Assembly: GCA_964370475.1 (NCBI GenBank) | Contig: CAYJJI010000013.1 | Location: 1-28,016, forward strand | DNA length: 28,016 bases | Direction: 5' to 3' | From: CAYJCL01 sp964370475 | GTDB lineage: Bacteria; Bacillota_I; Bacilli_A; RF39; UBA660 | Shown: one piece after another, positions 8,365-14,569 of the stretch | How the letters are laid out: every line of letters starts with the position of its first letter | How positions within the stretch are numbered: position 1 is the stretch's first letter | The notes under the pieces: generated by a model | The model's database searches: none | Seen by the model: only the letters and a program-made list of their open reading frames with translations | Told to the model about the DNA's origin: nothing | Position numbers and translations under genes: made by a program

Positions 8365-8391
8365 AAAAAAACTAGAAATTAATCTAGTTTT
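8365..8391 (-). terminator. intrinsic terminator of the zinc-ribbon gene
   Basis: A 9-bp stem (8368-8376 with 8383-8391, 6-nt loop) is followed by T residues on the minus strand. The stem includes the stop codon of the gene. Confidence 0.85.
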
Positions 8392-8791
8392 ATTTTCTTG
8401 TTAAATTCATTATACCTATTATTACAGCTCCTATTGTAAATAAACTTATATCAATTATAGCTACAAAATTTGATATTGCTCCTACAAAGAAGATTATTGC
8501 AGCAGTTTTTAATAATTCTTTATCTTTAATTGATTTGATATTTAATATACCACCAGCTATACCGGCTATACCTGGTATTAGAAACATTAAAATAGTATCG
8601 AACGATGATAGCAACGATAATGAACCTAGTATTAATATACTACCTAATATAATCATTATTACCCCGGTAACCATCTCATATGATGAGTTTGTTTGATTTT
8701 TGTTATTTTCGCCTATTTTATTACCGCATTTTCCACAGAACGTTGCTCCTTCTTTTAATTCATTTCCACATTGACTACAAAATTTTTTCAT
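8390..8791 (-). CDS. zinc-ribbon membrane protein, function unknown
   Basis: This 133-residue protein begins with a zinc ribbon with Cys at 5, 8, 19 and 22 (CSQCG ... CGKCG), followed by a polar linker and about four hydrophobic segments (residues 40-60, 65-85, 93-112, 115-130). Such zinc-ribbon plus membrane proteins are common in Firmicutes; most have no assigned role. The ATG has GAGGAG upstream. It lies downstream of the tRNA gene, with a terminator between, and has its own terminator, so it is probably monocistronic. No good promoter was found. Confidence 0.9.
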   Translation of the reverse strand: MKKFCSQCGNELKEGATFCGKCGNKIGENNKNQTNSSYEMVTGVIMIILGSILILGSLSLLSSFDTILMFLIPGIAGIAGGILNIKSIKDKELLKTAAIIFFVGAISNFVAIIDISLFTIGAVIIGIMNLTRK

Positions 8792-8809
8792 TTTACTCCT
8801 CTATTCTAC

Positions 8810-8836
8810 AAAAAAACTAGATATAAATATCTAGTT
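8810..8836 (-). terminator. terminator after tRNA-Met
   Basis: A perfect 9-bp stem (8815-8823 with 8828-8836) with a 4-nt loop is followed by seven T on the minus strand, 10 nt after the CCA end of the tRNA. Its core CTAGA/TCTAG resembles that of the next terminator downstream. Confidence 0.9.
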
Positions 8837-8846
8837 GTTACTTATA

Positions 8847-8923
8847 TGGTAGCGACGGAGAGATTCGAACTCACGACCTACCGGGTATGAACCGGTTGCT
8901 CTAGCCAACTGAGCTACATCGCC
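8847..8923 (-). tRNA. tRNA-Met(CAT), elongator type
   Basis: The 77-nt cloverleaf includes an encoded CCA. The acceptor stem GGCGATG pairs with CGTCGCT using two wobbles. The D arm is GCTC/GAGC, the anticodon stem ACCGG/CCGGT with loop TTCATAC, and the T loop TTCGAAT. Pair 29-41 is C-G, not the G-C of the three consecutive G-C pairs that mark initiator tRNA. The sequence resembles Bacillus elongator Met tRNA more than the Ile tRNA with modified CAT. Confidence 0.97.
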
Positions 8924-8939
8924 ATAAACAAGTAAATAA

Positions 8940-8968
8940 ATAATATCATATTTTGATTATCTTTGCAA
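8940..8968 (-). promoter_or_regulatory. tRNA-Met promoter
   Basis: TTGCAA (8963-8968) and TATTAT (8940-8945) are 17 bp apart on the minus strand. The predicted start is about 10 nt upstream of the mature 5' end. Confidence 0.8.
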
Positions 8969-8970
8969 GT

Positions 8971-8991
8971 AAAAAAAGCTATAATAGCTTT
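8971..8991 (-). terminator. terminator of the 8990-9346 gene
   Basis: A 7-bp stem (8975-8981 with 8985-8991) around a 3-nt loop is followed by T residues on the minus strand. The stop codon of the gene lies at the edge of the stem. Confidence 0.8.
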
Positions 8992-9346
8992 AAATCCATC
9001 TTGCGATATAGATACTTCTTGTAGTTCCCTCTAAATAATTATCAAAAATATTTATTAAACTATCTATTACACTTTTAATAATATTATCACCTTTTTTAAA
9101 TTTAAGATTAGTTAATCCATATTTAATTTCTTTTCTAAATAAGTAATCGTCTACATATTTACTTAATAATTCATCGATAGTAGTAGCTTTTTTAACTTCA
9201 TTTTCGTCCGTTAGTTCAACACTAAAAATAAATTTACGATATATTTTTAGTAATTTTTCAGTTATTAAATCATCTTCGAAATATTCGAAGTTAACAATCT
9301 TATAAAAATTGGGACAGTATTCTAATATCATTTTATTTTTATCCAT
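8990..9346 (-). CDS. hypothetical protein
   Basis: Not recognised. It is a 118-residue, soluble-looking, mostly helical protein (ITEKLLKIYRKFIFSVEL, then FKKGDNIIKSVIDSLINIF) without signal peptide, membrane helix or Cys/His metal pattern. The ATG has AGGAG 9 nt upstream. It has its own promoter and terminator and sits between the rseP operon and the tRNA gene. No function can be proposed. Confidence 0.75.
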   Translation of the reverse strand: MDKNKMILEYCPNFYKIVNFEYFEDDLITEKLLKIYRKFIFSVELTDENEVKKATTIDELLSKYVDDYLFRKEIKYGLTNLKFKKGDNIIKSVIDSLINIFDNYLEGTTRSIYIARWI

Positions 9347-9366
9347 GTTACTCTACTCCTATAATA

Positions 9367-9395
9367 ATTATAATTTAACGTAAACAAAAAAGCAA
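9367..9395 (-). promoter_or_regulatory. promoter of the 8990-9346 gene
   Basis: TTGCTT (9390-9395) and TATAAT (9367-9372) are 17 bp apart on the minus strand. The -35 lies inside the terminator hairpin of rseP, so the two elements share bases. Confidence 0.65.
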
Positions 9396-9409
9396 GTGTA
9401 AACTTGCTT
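9386..9409 (-). terminator. terminator of the uppS-cdsA-rseP operon
   Basis: An 8-bp stem (9390-9397 with 9402-9409, 4-nt loop) is followed by six T on the minus strand. It includes the rseP stop codon. Confidence 0.88.
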
Positions 9410-10475
9410 AAAAGAATTTTAATATATCTTGGAAAGCTATATATATCATTAATCCCATTAATAGTACGAAGAATACTAAGTGAATTATATTTTCTACCTC
9501 GACATTTATTTTACGTCCAATTATTTTTTCTATTATCATAAATAATAATCTTCCTCCGTCAAATGCTGGGATTGGAAGGATATTTAGAAATCCTAAATTT
9601 ATACTTAGTAATGCTGTCAAGTAAATTAAATTAGCAATTACTGCTCCGATATTTTCATCTGCCTCTTCAGTTGTTTGATCTACTATTGTATACATTCCAA
9701 TTGGGCCTGATAGTGCATTTAGCGATAAGTCTCCAGTGAATAAGTTTCCTATAGTTATTAACATTGTATCTATCGTTGTTATAAATTTACTAGGTGCATA
9801 TTTTAAAGCGTTAACAAACCCAGTATTTTTTGTTGAATCAAACTCTAATCCAAACCATTTGTATTTGCTTCCGTCTTCATTTTCTCTTTCTTCTGGTACA
9901 ATAGTTAATTCTTCACTTTTACCATCTCTATCAATTGTAAATGTATATTCTTCATTGTTATAACCTAAAATAAATCTAAGTTGAGTTTCATCTATTGTAG
10001 TTACTTTTTTACTATTTACATGAGTTATTATATCTCCAGGTTCTAGTCCAGCTTTTTCTACTGGCGAATCTTTTTCTACACCTGCTACTATTGGTGTTTG
10101 ATTTGATGTTCCCCATATCCAAGCTATTGTAAATAATAATATTAAAGCAAGAATAAAGTTTAGTGTTACTCCTGCTACTAAAATTAAAAATCTTTGATAC
10201 CATGGTTTGTTACACATGAAATCTTCTTTATTAATTTCTTGGTCGTCTTCCGTTACTTCTCCTGCCATTGACACGTATCCACCAATAGGAAATGCTCTTA
10301 TTGAATAGTCAACGTTATCTTTTCCTTTGATGCTCTTGATTATAGGTCCCATACCTATTGAAAATTCATATATATGTACTTTAAATAGTTTAGCAAACAT
10401 GAAATGTCCTAGTTCATGTATTAGTACTAATATACCTAAAATAAATATTAATAATATTATGTTTAAAATTATCAT
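9408..10475 (-). CDS. rseP: site-2 intramembrane zinc protease RseP/RasP
   Basis: This S2P protease cleaves membrane-embedded substrates such as anti-sigma factors and signal-peptide remnants. The 355-residue protein has the usual layout: first membrane helix with the zinc motif HELGH at residues 20-24, then GGYVSMAGE. A single PDZ domain follows around residues 130-200 (VEKAGLEPGDIITHVNSKKV). A late helix carries the third ligand in NILPIPAFDGGRLLF, and a final membrane helix ends the protein. It lies directly behind cdsA; its AAGGAGG begins in the TAA stop of cdsA. In Bacillus dxr sits between these two genes, but here it is absent. Confidence 0.97.
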   Translation of the reverse strand: MIILNIILLIFILGILVLIHELGHFMFAKLFKVHIYEFSIGMGPIIKSIKGKDNVDYSIRAFPIGGYVSMAGEVTEDDQEINKEDFMCNKPWYQRFLILVAGVTLNFILALILLFTIAWIWGTSNQTPIVAGVEKDSPVEKAGLEPGDIITHVNSKKVTTIDETQLRFILGYNNEEYTFTIDRDGKSEELTIVPEERENEDGSKYKWFGLEFDSTKNTGFVNALKYAPSKFITTIDTMLITIGNLFTGDLSLNALSGPIGMYTIVDQTTEEADENIGAVIANLIYLTALLSINLGFLNILPIPAFDGGRLLFMIIEKIIGRKINVEVENIIHLVFFVLLMGLMIYIAFQDILKFF

Positions 10476-10484
10476 TTTTCCTCC

Positions 10485-11264
10485 TTATAAACTAATAATT
10501 ACTATGTATGCTAATACTGTGATTATTATACTATCTATACGATCTAATAATCCTCCATGACCTGGTATTAGCTTTGAGAAATCTTTTACTTTATTTTCTC
10601 TTTTTATTTTACTAAATATTAAATCTCCTGATTGAGATATAATACCTAGTATTAAAGTAGTTAAAATTACTACTATGTAATTTTCATTACTTATTAGAGC
10701 CATGTAAAAACTACTTGCTACTATTGTTCCCCCTATTAATCCTCCTATACAACCTTCGATTGATTTTTTAGGCGAAATACTAGTGAATTTTGTTTTTCCT
10801 ATTAACACTCCCACTATATAAGCGAATGTATCATTCATCGTAGATATCAGTATTAAATATACCAATAGTAAACTATTTATTTGTTCTAATAATATTAAGG
10901 AGTTAAAAGCTAGTCCAAGTAATAATACTATTCCTATTAGATAAAAAGCTTCTTTAGTGTTGTATTTTTTTACGAATAGAGTTGGTATTAACAACATTAG
11001 AGTTGTTAATCCTAGAGCTGGGTATGATATTCCAAAATGAATGTCGTATGTATTGTTTAAAAACACTACAAATACCAGCGAAATTAGTCCTAGTACTTTT
11101 ATTACTACAGGATAATCCATATGGCTTTCTTTTAGTTTTAATATCTCTTGATAAGCTATTACACTACCTAACCCAATAAAACCTGCCCATACTGCTCCAC
11201 CCAATATATACACGGGTATGAGTATAGCCATAATTATTATTGCACTTATTATTCTTTGTTTCAT
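10485..11264 (-). CDS. cdsA: phosphatidate cytidylyltransferase
   Basis: CdsA makes CDP-diacylglycerol from phosphatidic acid and CTP, the branch point for membrane phospholipids. The 259-residue polytopic protein has SPKKSIEGCIGG and the family signature SKIKRENKVKDFSKLIPGHG followed by GLLDRIDS. The length is normal. Its ATG overlaps the uppS stop (ATGA). The Shine-Dalgarno GGAGGT (11270-11275) is formed by the two Gly codons of the conserved RRFGG end of UppS, so translation is coupled. It is in one operon with uppS and rseP. Confidence 0.97.
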   Translation of the reverse strand: MKQRIISAIIIMAILIPVYILGGAVWAGFIGLGSVIAYQEILKLKESHMDYPVVIKVLGLISLVFVVFLNNTYDIHFGISYPALGLTTLMLLIPTLFVKKYNTKEAFYLIGIVLLLGLAFNSLILLEQINSLLLVYLILISTMNDTFAYIVGVLIGKTKFTSISPKKSIEGCIGGLIGGTIVASSFYMALISNENYIVVILTTLILGIISQSGDLIFSKIKRENKVKDFSKLIPGHGGLLDRIDSIIITVLAYIVIISL

Positions 11265-11962
11265 TTGTTACCTCCGAATCGTCTTTCTCTGTTTGAATAA
11301 TCATCTATTATTTCTTTTACTTCATTAATATTTAGTGCTGGAAAGTGAGTGTTAGTAAAATATAATTCTGCATAACTTAATTGCCATAACATAAAATTAC
11401 TTAATCTCTTTTCTCCACTAGTTCTTATCAGTAAATCAATACTTGGTAGATTTTGATCTAAATTTTCTTCAAATACTTTTTCGTTTAGTTCTTCTATTTT
11501 TAATTCATAATTATTTATTTTGTTAATGATTTTCTTTGTTGCTCTTATTATTTCGCTTTTACCACCATAATTTAGACAAATATTAAGTGTTCCTTTAGTG
11601 TTATTTTTAGTCAACTCAGTTGTATCTTCCATAACTTTTAAAACTTCAGCATTCAGTGGATGTATTCCACCAGAAAATACTACTTTAACATTATATTTAT
11701 TAAGTTCTTTTCCTAATTTTTTAAATTCTTTTACGAATAAATTCATTAAGTAGTCGACTTCTTCTTTTGTTCGATTGAAATTTTCTGTAGAAAATGCGAA
11801 GACACTTAAATATTCAACTCCTAGGTCTAATATCTTAGGACCTAAGTCAATCATGTTTTGTGCTCCTTTTTGATGTCCTTTTATAGAAGGTAGATTTCTT
11901 TCTTTTGCCCATCTTCTATTACCATCTAATATTATGGCAATATGTCTTGGGATTTTGTTCAT
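11261..11962 (-). CDS. uppS: undecaprenyl diphosphate synthase (isoprenyl transferase)
   Basis: UppS condenses isopentenyl diphosphate units onto farnesyl diphosphate to make the C55 lipid carrier for wall polymers. The 233-residue protein shows HIAIILDGNRRWAK with catalytic Asp13, SVFAFSTENFNR, LLIRTSGEKRLSNFMLWQLS and the C-terminal SNRERRFGG. It is the first gene of the operon uppS-cdsA-rseP, with its own promoter. The start ATG has AGGA 8 nt upstream. Its product is the substrate pool that the popT product, 6 kb away, would recycle. Confidence 0.98.
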   Translation of the reverse strand: MNKIPRHIAIILDGNRRWAKERNLPSIKGHQKGAQNMIDLGPKILDLGVEYLSVFAFSTENFNRTKEEVDYLMNLFVKEFKKLGKELNKYNVKVVFSGGIHPLNAEVLKVMEDTTELTKNNTKGTLNICLNYGGKSEIIRATKKIINKINNYELKIEELNEKVFEENLDQNLPSIDLLIRTSGEKRLSNFMLWQLSYAELYFTNTHFPALNINEVKEIIDDYSNRERRFGGNK

Positions 11963-11986
11963 ATCATCATATCCTAACTAATTAAT

Positions 11987-12015
11987 AGTATACTAATTTA
12001 TAAGATTTTAGTCAA
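11987..12015 (-). promoter_or_regulatory. uppS-cdsA-rseP promoter
   Basis: TTGACT (12010-12015) and TATACT (11987-11992) are 17 bp apart on the minus strand, directly after the khpA terminator. The predicted leader is about 20 nt. Confidence 0.87.
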
Positions 12016-12017
12016 AT

Positions 12018-12041
12018 AAAAAAAGAACTTATTAGTTCTTT
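12018..12041 (-). terminator. terminator of rpsP-khpA
   Basis: An 8-bp stem (12022-12029 with 12034-12041, 4-nt loop) with T residues following on the minus strand. It overlaps the khpA stop. Confidence 0.88.
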
Positions 12042-12285
12042 AAAATGAGTCTATATTAATTTTAACTCTCTTTTGATTTAATAAATAAGCATGTGCTTGA
12101 ATCAAAGTTCTTATAGATGAAGCCATTTTTCCATTGCGTCCTATTACTAGTCCCATGTCATCATTGTGAACAATTATTTCTAGAATAATTGAATCTTCTT
12201 CACCACCGAATTCTTGTACCTTAACCATTTCTGGTTCTTTTACGATACTTTTTACTAAGAATTCAGCAAAACTTCTGATATCCAT
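12040..12285 (-). CDS. khpA: KH-domain RNA-binding protein KhpA
   Basis: A small KH-domain protein of the KhpA (YlqC) family, which in Firmicutes acts with KhpB/Jag in RNA binding and control of cell elongation. The 81 residues form one KH domain with the GxxG loop in VIGRNGKMASSIRTLI. It follows rpsP by only 2 nt between stop and start, the same order as in Bacillus. Unlike Bacillus, rimM-trmD-rplS do not follow; they are about 8 kb away. Confidence 0.95.
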   Translation of the reverse strand: MDIRSFAEFLVKSIVKEPEMVKVQEFGGEEDSIILEIIVHNDDMGLVIGRNGKMASSIRTLIQAHAYLLNQKRVKINIDSF

Positions 12286-12287
12286 AA

Positions 12288-12641
12288 TTATTTATCCTCT
12301 TTTTTTGTTGTTTTTTTTGCTGTAGTAGTTTTTTTAGCTGGTGCTTTTTTTTCTACTTTTTCTTTTTTAGTTGTTTTAACTTTTGAATCAGCAAATTTCT
12401 TTAACATTCCAGTTTTAGTTAATAGATTTTTAACTGTATCTGTTGGAATAGCTCCATTACTTAACCAATACATTACTTTTTCTTCTTTCATAGTAATTTG
12501 TGCTGGTTCAGCTACTGGATTATAAGTTCCAACAACTTCGATAAATCTACCATCTCTTGGGCTTCTTGCGTCACTTGCAACTACACGGTAGTAAGGTTTT
12601 CTTTTACTTCCCATTCTTTTTAGTCTTAATTTAACTGCCAT
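12288..12641 (-). CDS. rpsP: 30S ribosomal protein S16 with long basic tail
   Basis: Ribosomal protein bS16 is needed for 30S assembly. Residues 1-85 are a standard S16 (MAVKLRLKRMGSKRKPYYRV, DARSPRDGRFIEVVGTYNP, and the GAIPTDTV segment). Residues 86-117 are a Lys/Thr/Ala-rich tail (KKEKVEKKAPAKKTTTAKK) that lengthens the protein from the usual 80-90 to 117 residues. The tail is low-complexity and probably disordered. AAGGAGG lies 7 nt before the ATG. It is the first gene of an operon with khpA, driven by a consensus promoter. Confidence 0.97.
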   Translation of the reverse strand: MAVKLRLKRMGSKRKPYYRVVASDARSPRDGRFIEVVGTYNPVAEPAQITMKEEKVMYWLSNGAIPTDTVKNLLTKTGMLKKFADSKVKTTKKEKVEKKAPAKKTTTAKKTTKKEDK

Positions 12642-12670
12642 AATATGTCCTCCTTCGTTAATTAATATTG

Positions 12671-12699
12671 ATTATATCAAATATTATTTTAGGTGTCAA
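12671..12699 (-). promoter_or_regulatory. rpsP promoter, perfect consensus
   Basis: TTGACA (12694-12699), a 17-bp spacer and TATAAT (12671-12676) on the minus strand. It is the only full sigma-A consensus in the window, as expected for a ribosomal operon. Confidence 0.93.
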
Positions 12700-12716
12700 C
12701 ATAAATTAGTTTACAC

Positions 12717-12745
12717 TTGATAAATATATCATTATATTTTATGTT
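12717..12745 (+). promoter_or_regulatory. possible lysozyme-gene promoter
   Basis: TTGATA and TATGTT are 17 bp apart on the plus strand. A better -10 (TATGAT, 12745-12750) lacks a -35 at normal spacing, so the assignment is uncertain. Confidence 0.4.
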
Positions 12746-12770
12746 ATGATAAAATATATTTGAGGTTTAT

Positions 12771-13964
12771 ATGAAGAAATATATTTTAATAAGTGTTTTA
12801 GTTTTAATAGGAGTTATTACTTATATAATTACTAGTAATGTTACTGATAATGAAGTAGATAATATTATAAAAAGTAATAATGGTGTAACATATGAAGATA
12901 GTTTAGTTTTTGAATATGGTGAGAGATATTATTTAAAGGATTACGTAACAATTAATGGCGAATTTATAGATGAAGATGTTTTTATAGATACTCTTACTAT
13001 TGGTGATAATAAATATTCTTTTATATATACTAAAAATGATATTAATTATGAAGGTTATATAGAATATGAAGTTGTCGATACTACTGCTCCTTTAGTATTT
13101 ACTAGTAGCAGTTATACTAAGAAGATAGGATCCGAAATGGATCTTGAAGAAAGTATCTTCTGTGCTGATAATCACGATTCTATTCCAGATTGTGTAATTA
13201 CTGGTGATTATGATATGAATAAAGTTGGAACATATAATTTAACTTTAACTGCTACTGATTCTTTTGATAATCAAACTGTTAAAAATTTTAATCTATATGT
13301 TAAAAGTAATATTGCTACCCCTACTTATTATGAACCCACTCCATTACCTATTGAAGATGTTATTGAGAAGCATAAAAATGAGTTCACTCAAATAGGTATT
13401 GATGCTTCTTCTTGGCAAGGAGATATTGATTGGAATAAAGTCAAAGATAATGGTGTAGAGTTTGTTATTCTAAGAATTGGTTTTGGTTGGGATGAAGAAC
13501 ATAAAGTTGATAGTAAGTTTTTTGAGTATTTAGAAGGTGCTCAAGAAGTTGGATTAGATATTGGAATTTATTATTATAGTTATGCAAGTAGTATAGAAGA
13601 AGCAGAACATGCAGCTAATTGGGTTGTTGAAACTCTTGATGGTATTGATTTAGAATTGCCTATTTCATATGATTGGGAAGAATGGGGAAATTTTAATGCT
13701 TACGAAATTAGTTTAACGGAACTTAATTTAATGGCTGATGCCTTCATTAATATTGTAGAAGATGCTGGATATGAAGGTGTTAATTATGGTAGCGCTAGTT
13801 ATTTAAATAATATTTGGAAAACTGCTAATCATAGAATTTGGTTAGCTCATTACACTATGGAAACTAATTATGCTGGAGATTACTTTATGTGGCAGTTAAC
13901 TAGTTCTGGTAAAGTTGATGGTATTGAAGGTGGTGTTGATTTAAACGTGTTGTATTTAAATTAA
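12771..13964 (+). CDS. membrane-anchored GH25 lysozyme with Ig-like domain
   Basis: A cell-wall muramidase. The 397-residue protein has an N-terminal membrane anchor (residues 4-22) without an obvious cleavage site. An unassigned segment follows, then an Ig-like DUF5011-type domain at about 103-180 (starts DTTAPLVF, ends with the ATDSF strand). The GH25 domain runs from 207 to 397. The catalytic DxE pair is D301 and E303 in SYDWEEW, and Asp211 lies in GIDASSWQG. GAGG lies 6 nt before the ATG. It converges on cotE and shares its terminator. It may serve wall turnover or, given the neighbour, spore or mother-cell lysis; that is only inference. Confidence 0.95.
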   Translation: MKKYILISVLVLIGVITYIITSNVTDNEVDNIIKSNNGVTYEDSLVFEYGERYYLKDYVTINGEFIDEDVFIDTLTIGDNKYSFIYTKNDINYEGYIEYEVVDTTAPLVFTSSSYTKKIGSEMDLEESIFCADNHDSIPDCVITGDYDMNKVGTYNLTLTATDSFDNQTVKNFNLYVKSNIATPTYYEPTPLPIEDVIEKHKNEFTQIGIDASSWQGDIDWNKVKDNGVEFVILRIGFGWDEEHKVDSKFFEYLEGAQEVGLDIGIYYYSYASSIEEAEHAANWVVETLDGIDLELPISYDWEEWGNFNAYEISLTELNLMADAFINIVEDAGYEGVNYGSASYLNNIWKTANHRIWLAHYTMETNYAGDYFMWQLTSSGKVDGIEGGVDLNVLYLN

Positions 13965-13993
13965 AAAGTTAAGTATTTTTTACTTAACTTTTT
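13963..13993. terminator. bidirectional terminator shared by lysozyme gene and cotE
   Basis: A perfect 13-bp stem (13963-13975 with 13981-13993) with a 5-nt T loop is flanked by A and T runs that serve either strand. It contains the last bases of both converging genes. Confidence 0.9.
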
Positions 13994-14493
13994 AAATAGT
14001 CTTCATTAATATCATCTATTTTATCTTCTTCTATTATATCTTCCCATGATTCTTCATTTTCTTCGATTGCTATTTTTATTTTTGTTTCCCCTACGATTTC
14101 TATTCCTAGTTCTTTTTCAATATTAATTAGTACGTTATTATCTTTTATTTCAACATCTATTACTGTTGGTTGTTTTAATGATCTGATAATTACTTCTTGA
14201 TTATTATTAGTATTATCCTTTAAGTTTAATTTCATGTTATCTGAGTAAGATAACTTTTTTGTTGTTACTGTAGTCTTAGTATCAGAGTCATATGAATACC
14301 ATACGTTAACGTCGAATGTTCCATTAACGTTTACTACTCCGTTATTATTAACACCGTTAAAACGATGGTTTATTACCCAACAACCTAGTACTGTATTTGG
14401 ATTTTCTTCTGGTGTTACTATATGTGATGTTTTAATAGTTTTTTTTCCTTTACCGATTATTGCTTTTGTTACTATTTCTTTATAAGTAGACAT
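13984..14493 (-). CDS. cotE: outer spore coat morphogenetic protein CotE
   Basis: CotE organises assembly of the outer spore coat in Bacilli. The 169-residue protein matches it along its length: an N-terminal YKEIVTKAIIGKGKKTIK like the Bacillus start, then the hallmark NPNTVLGCWVINHRF. Next comes FDVNVWYSYDSDTKT, and then ELGIEIVGETKIKI. It ends in an acidic tail (EENEESWEDIIEEDK), also typical. I use the ATG at 14491-14493; a GTG 9 bases upstream lies inside the AGGTGAT Shine-Dalgarno. It is monocistronic and convergent with the lysozyme gene. No convincing sigma-A promoter is visible. Confidence 0.9.
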   Translation of the reverse strand: MSTYKEIVTKAIIGKGKKTIKTSHIVTPEENPNTVLGCWVINHRFNGVNNNGVVNVNGTFDVNVWYSYDSDTKTTVTTKKLSYSDNMKLNLKDNTNNNQEVIIRSLKQPTVIDVEIKDNNVLINIEKELGIEIVGETKIKIAIEENEESWEDIIEEDKIDDINEDYLKS

Positions 14494-14498
14494 TTTAA

Positions 14499-14504
14499 TC
14501 ACCT
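14499..14504 (-). promoter_or_regulatory. AGGTGA ribosome binding site deciding cotE start
   Basis: AGGTGA followed after 5 nt by ATG. The GTG inside it is in frame and easily mistaken for the start. Confidence 0.75.
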
Positions 14505-14541
14505 CTAGTTTAATTTATGCAAGAGGTGTGAAAAATTGAAC

Positions 14542-14569
14542 AAAAAAAAGCACAAATATCACTTTGTAC
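14542..14569 (-). terminator. terminator of the cohesin/cadherin-like protein gene
   Basis: A 7-bp stem with one G-U pair (14550-14556 with 14563-14569, 6-nt loop) is followed by eight T on the minus strand. It directly abuts the stop codon. Confidence 0.85.

Noticed and set aside
8815..8836. Repeat pair with 8368-8391 as a mobile or REP element
   Set aside because: Both are ordinary terminators; the shared CTAGA/TCTAG core is short and the flanks differ.
10012..10203. Small minus-strand reading frame inside rseP
   Set aside because: It lies wholly within a clear rseP in another frame, with no supporting ribosome site.
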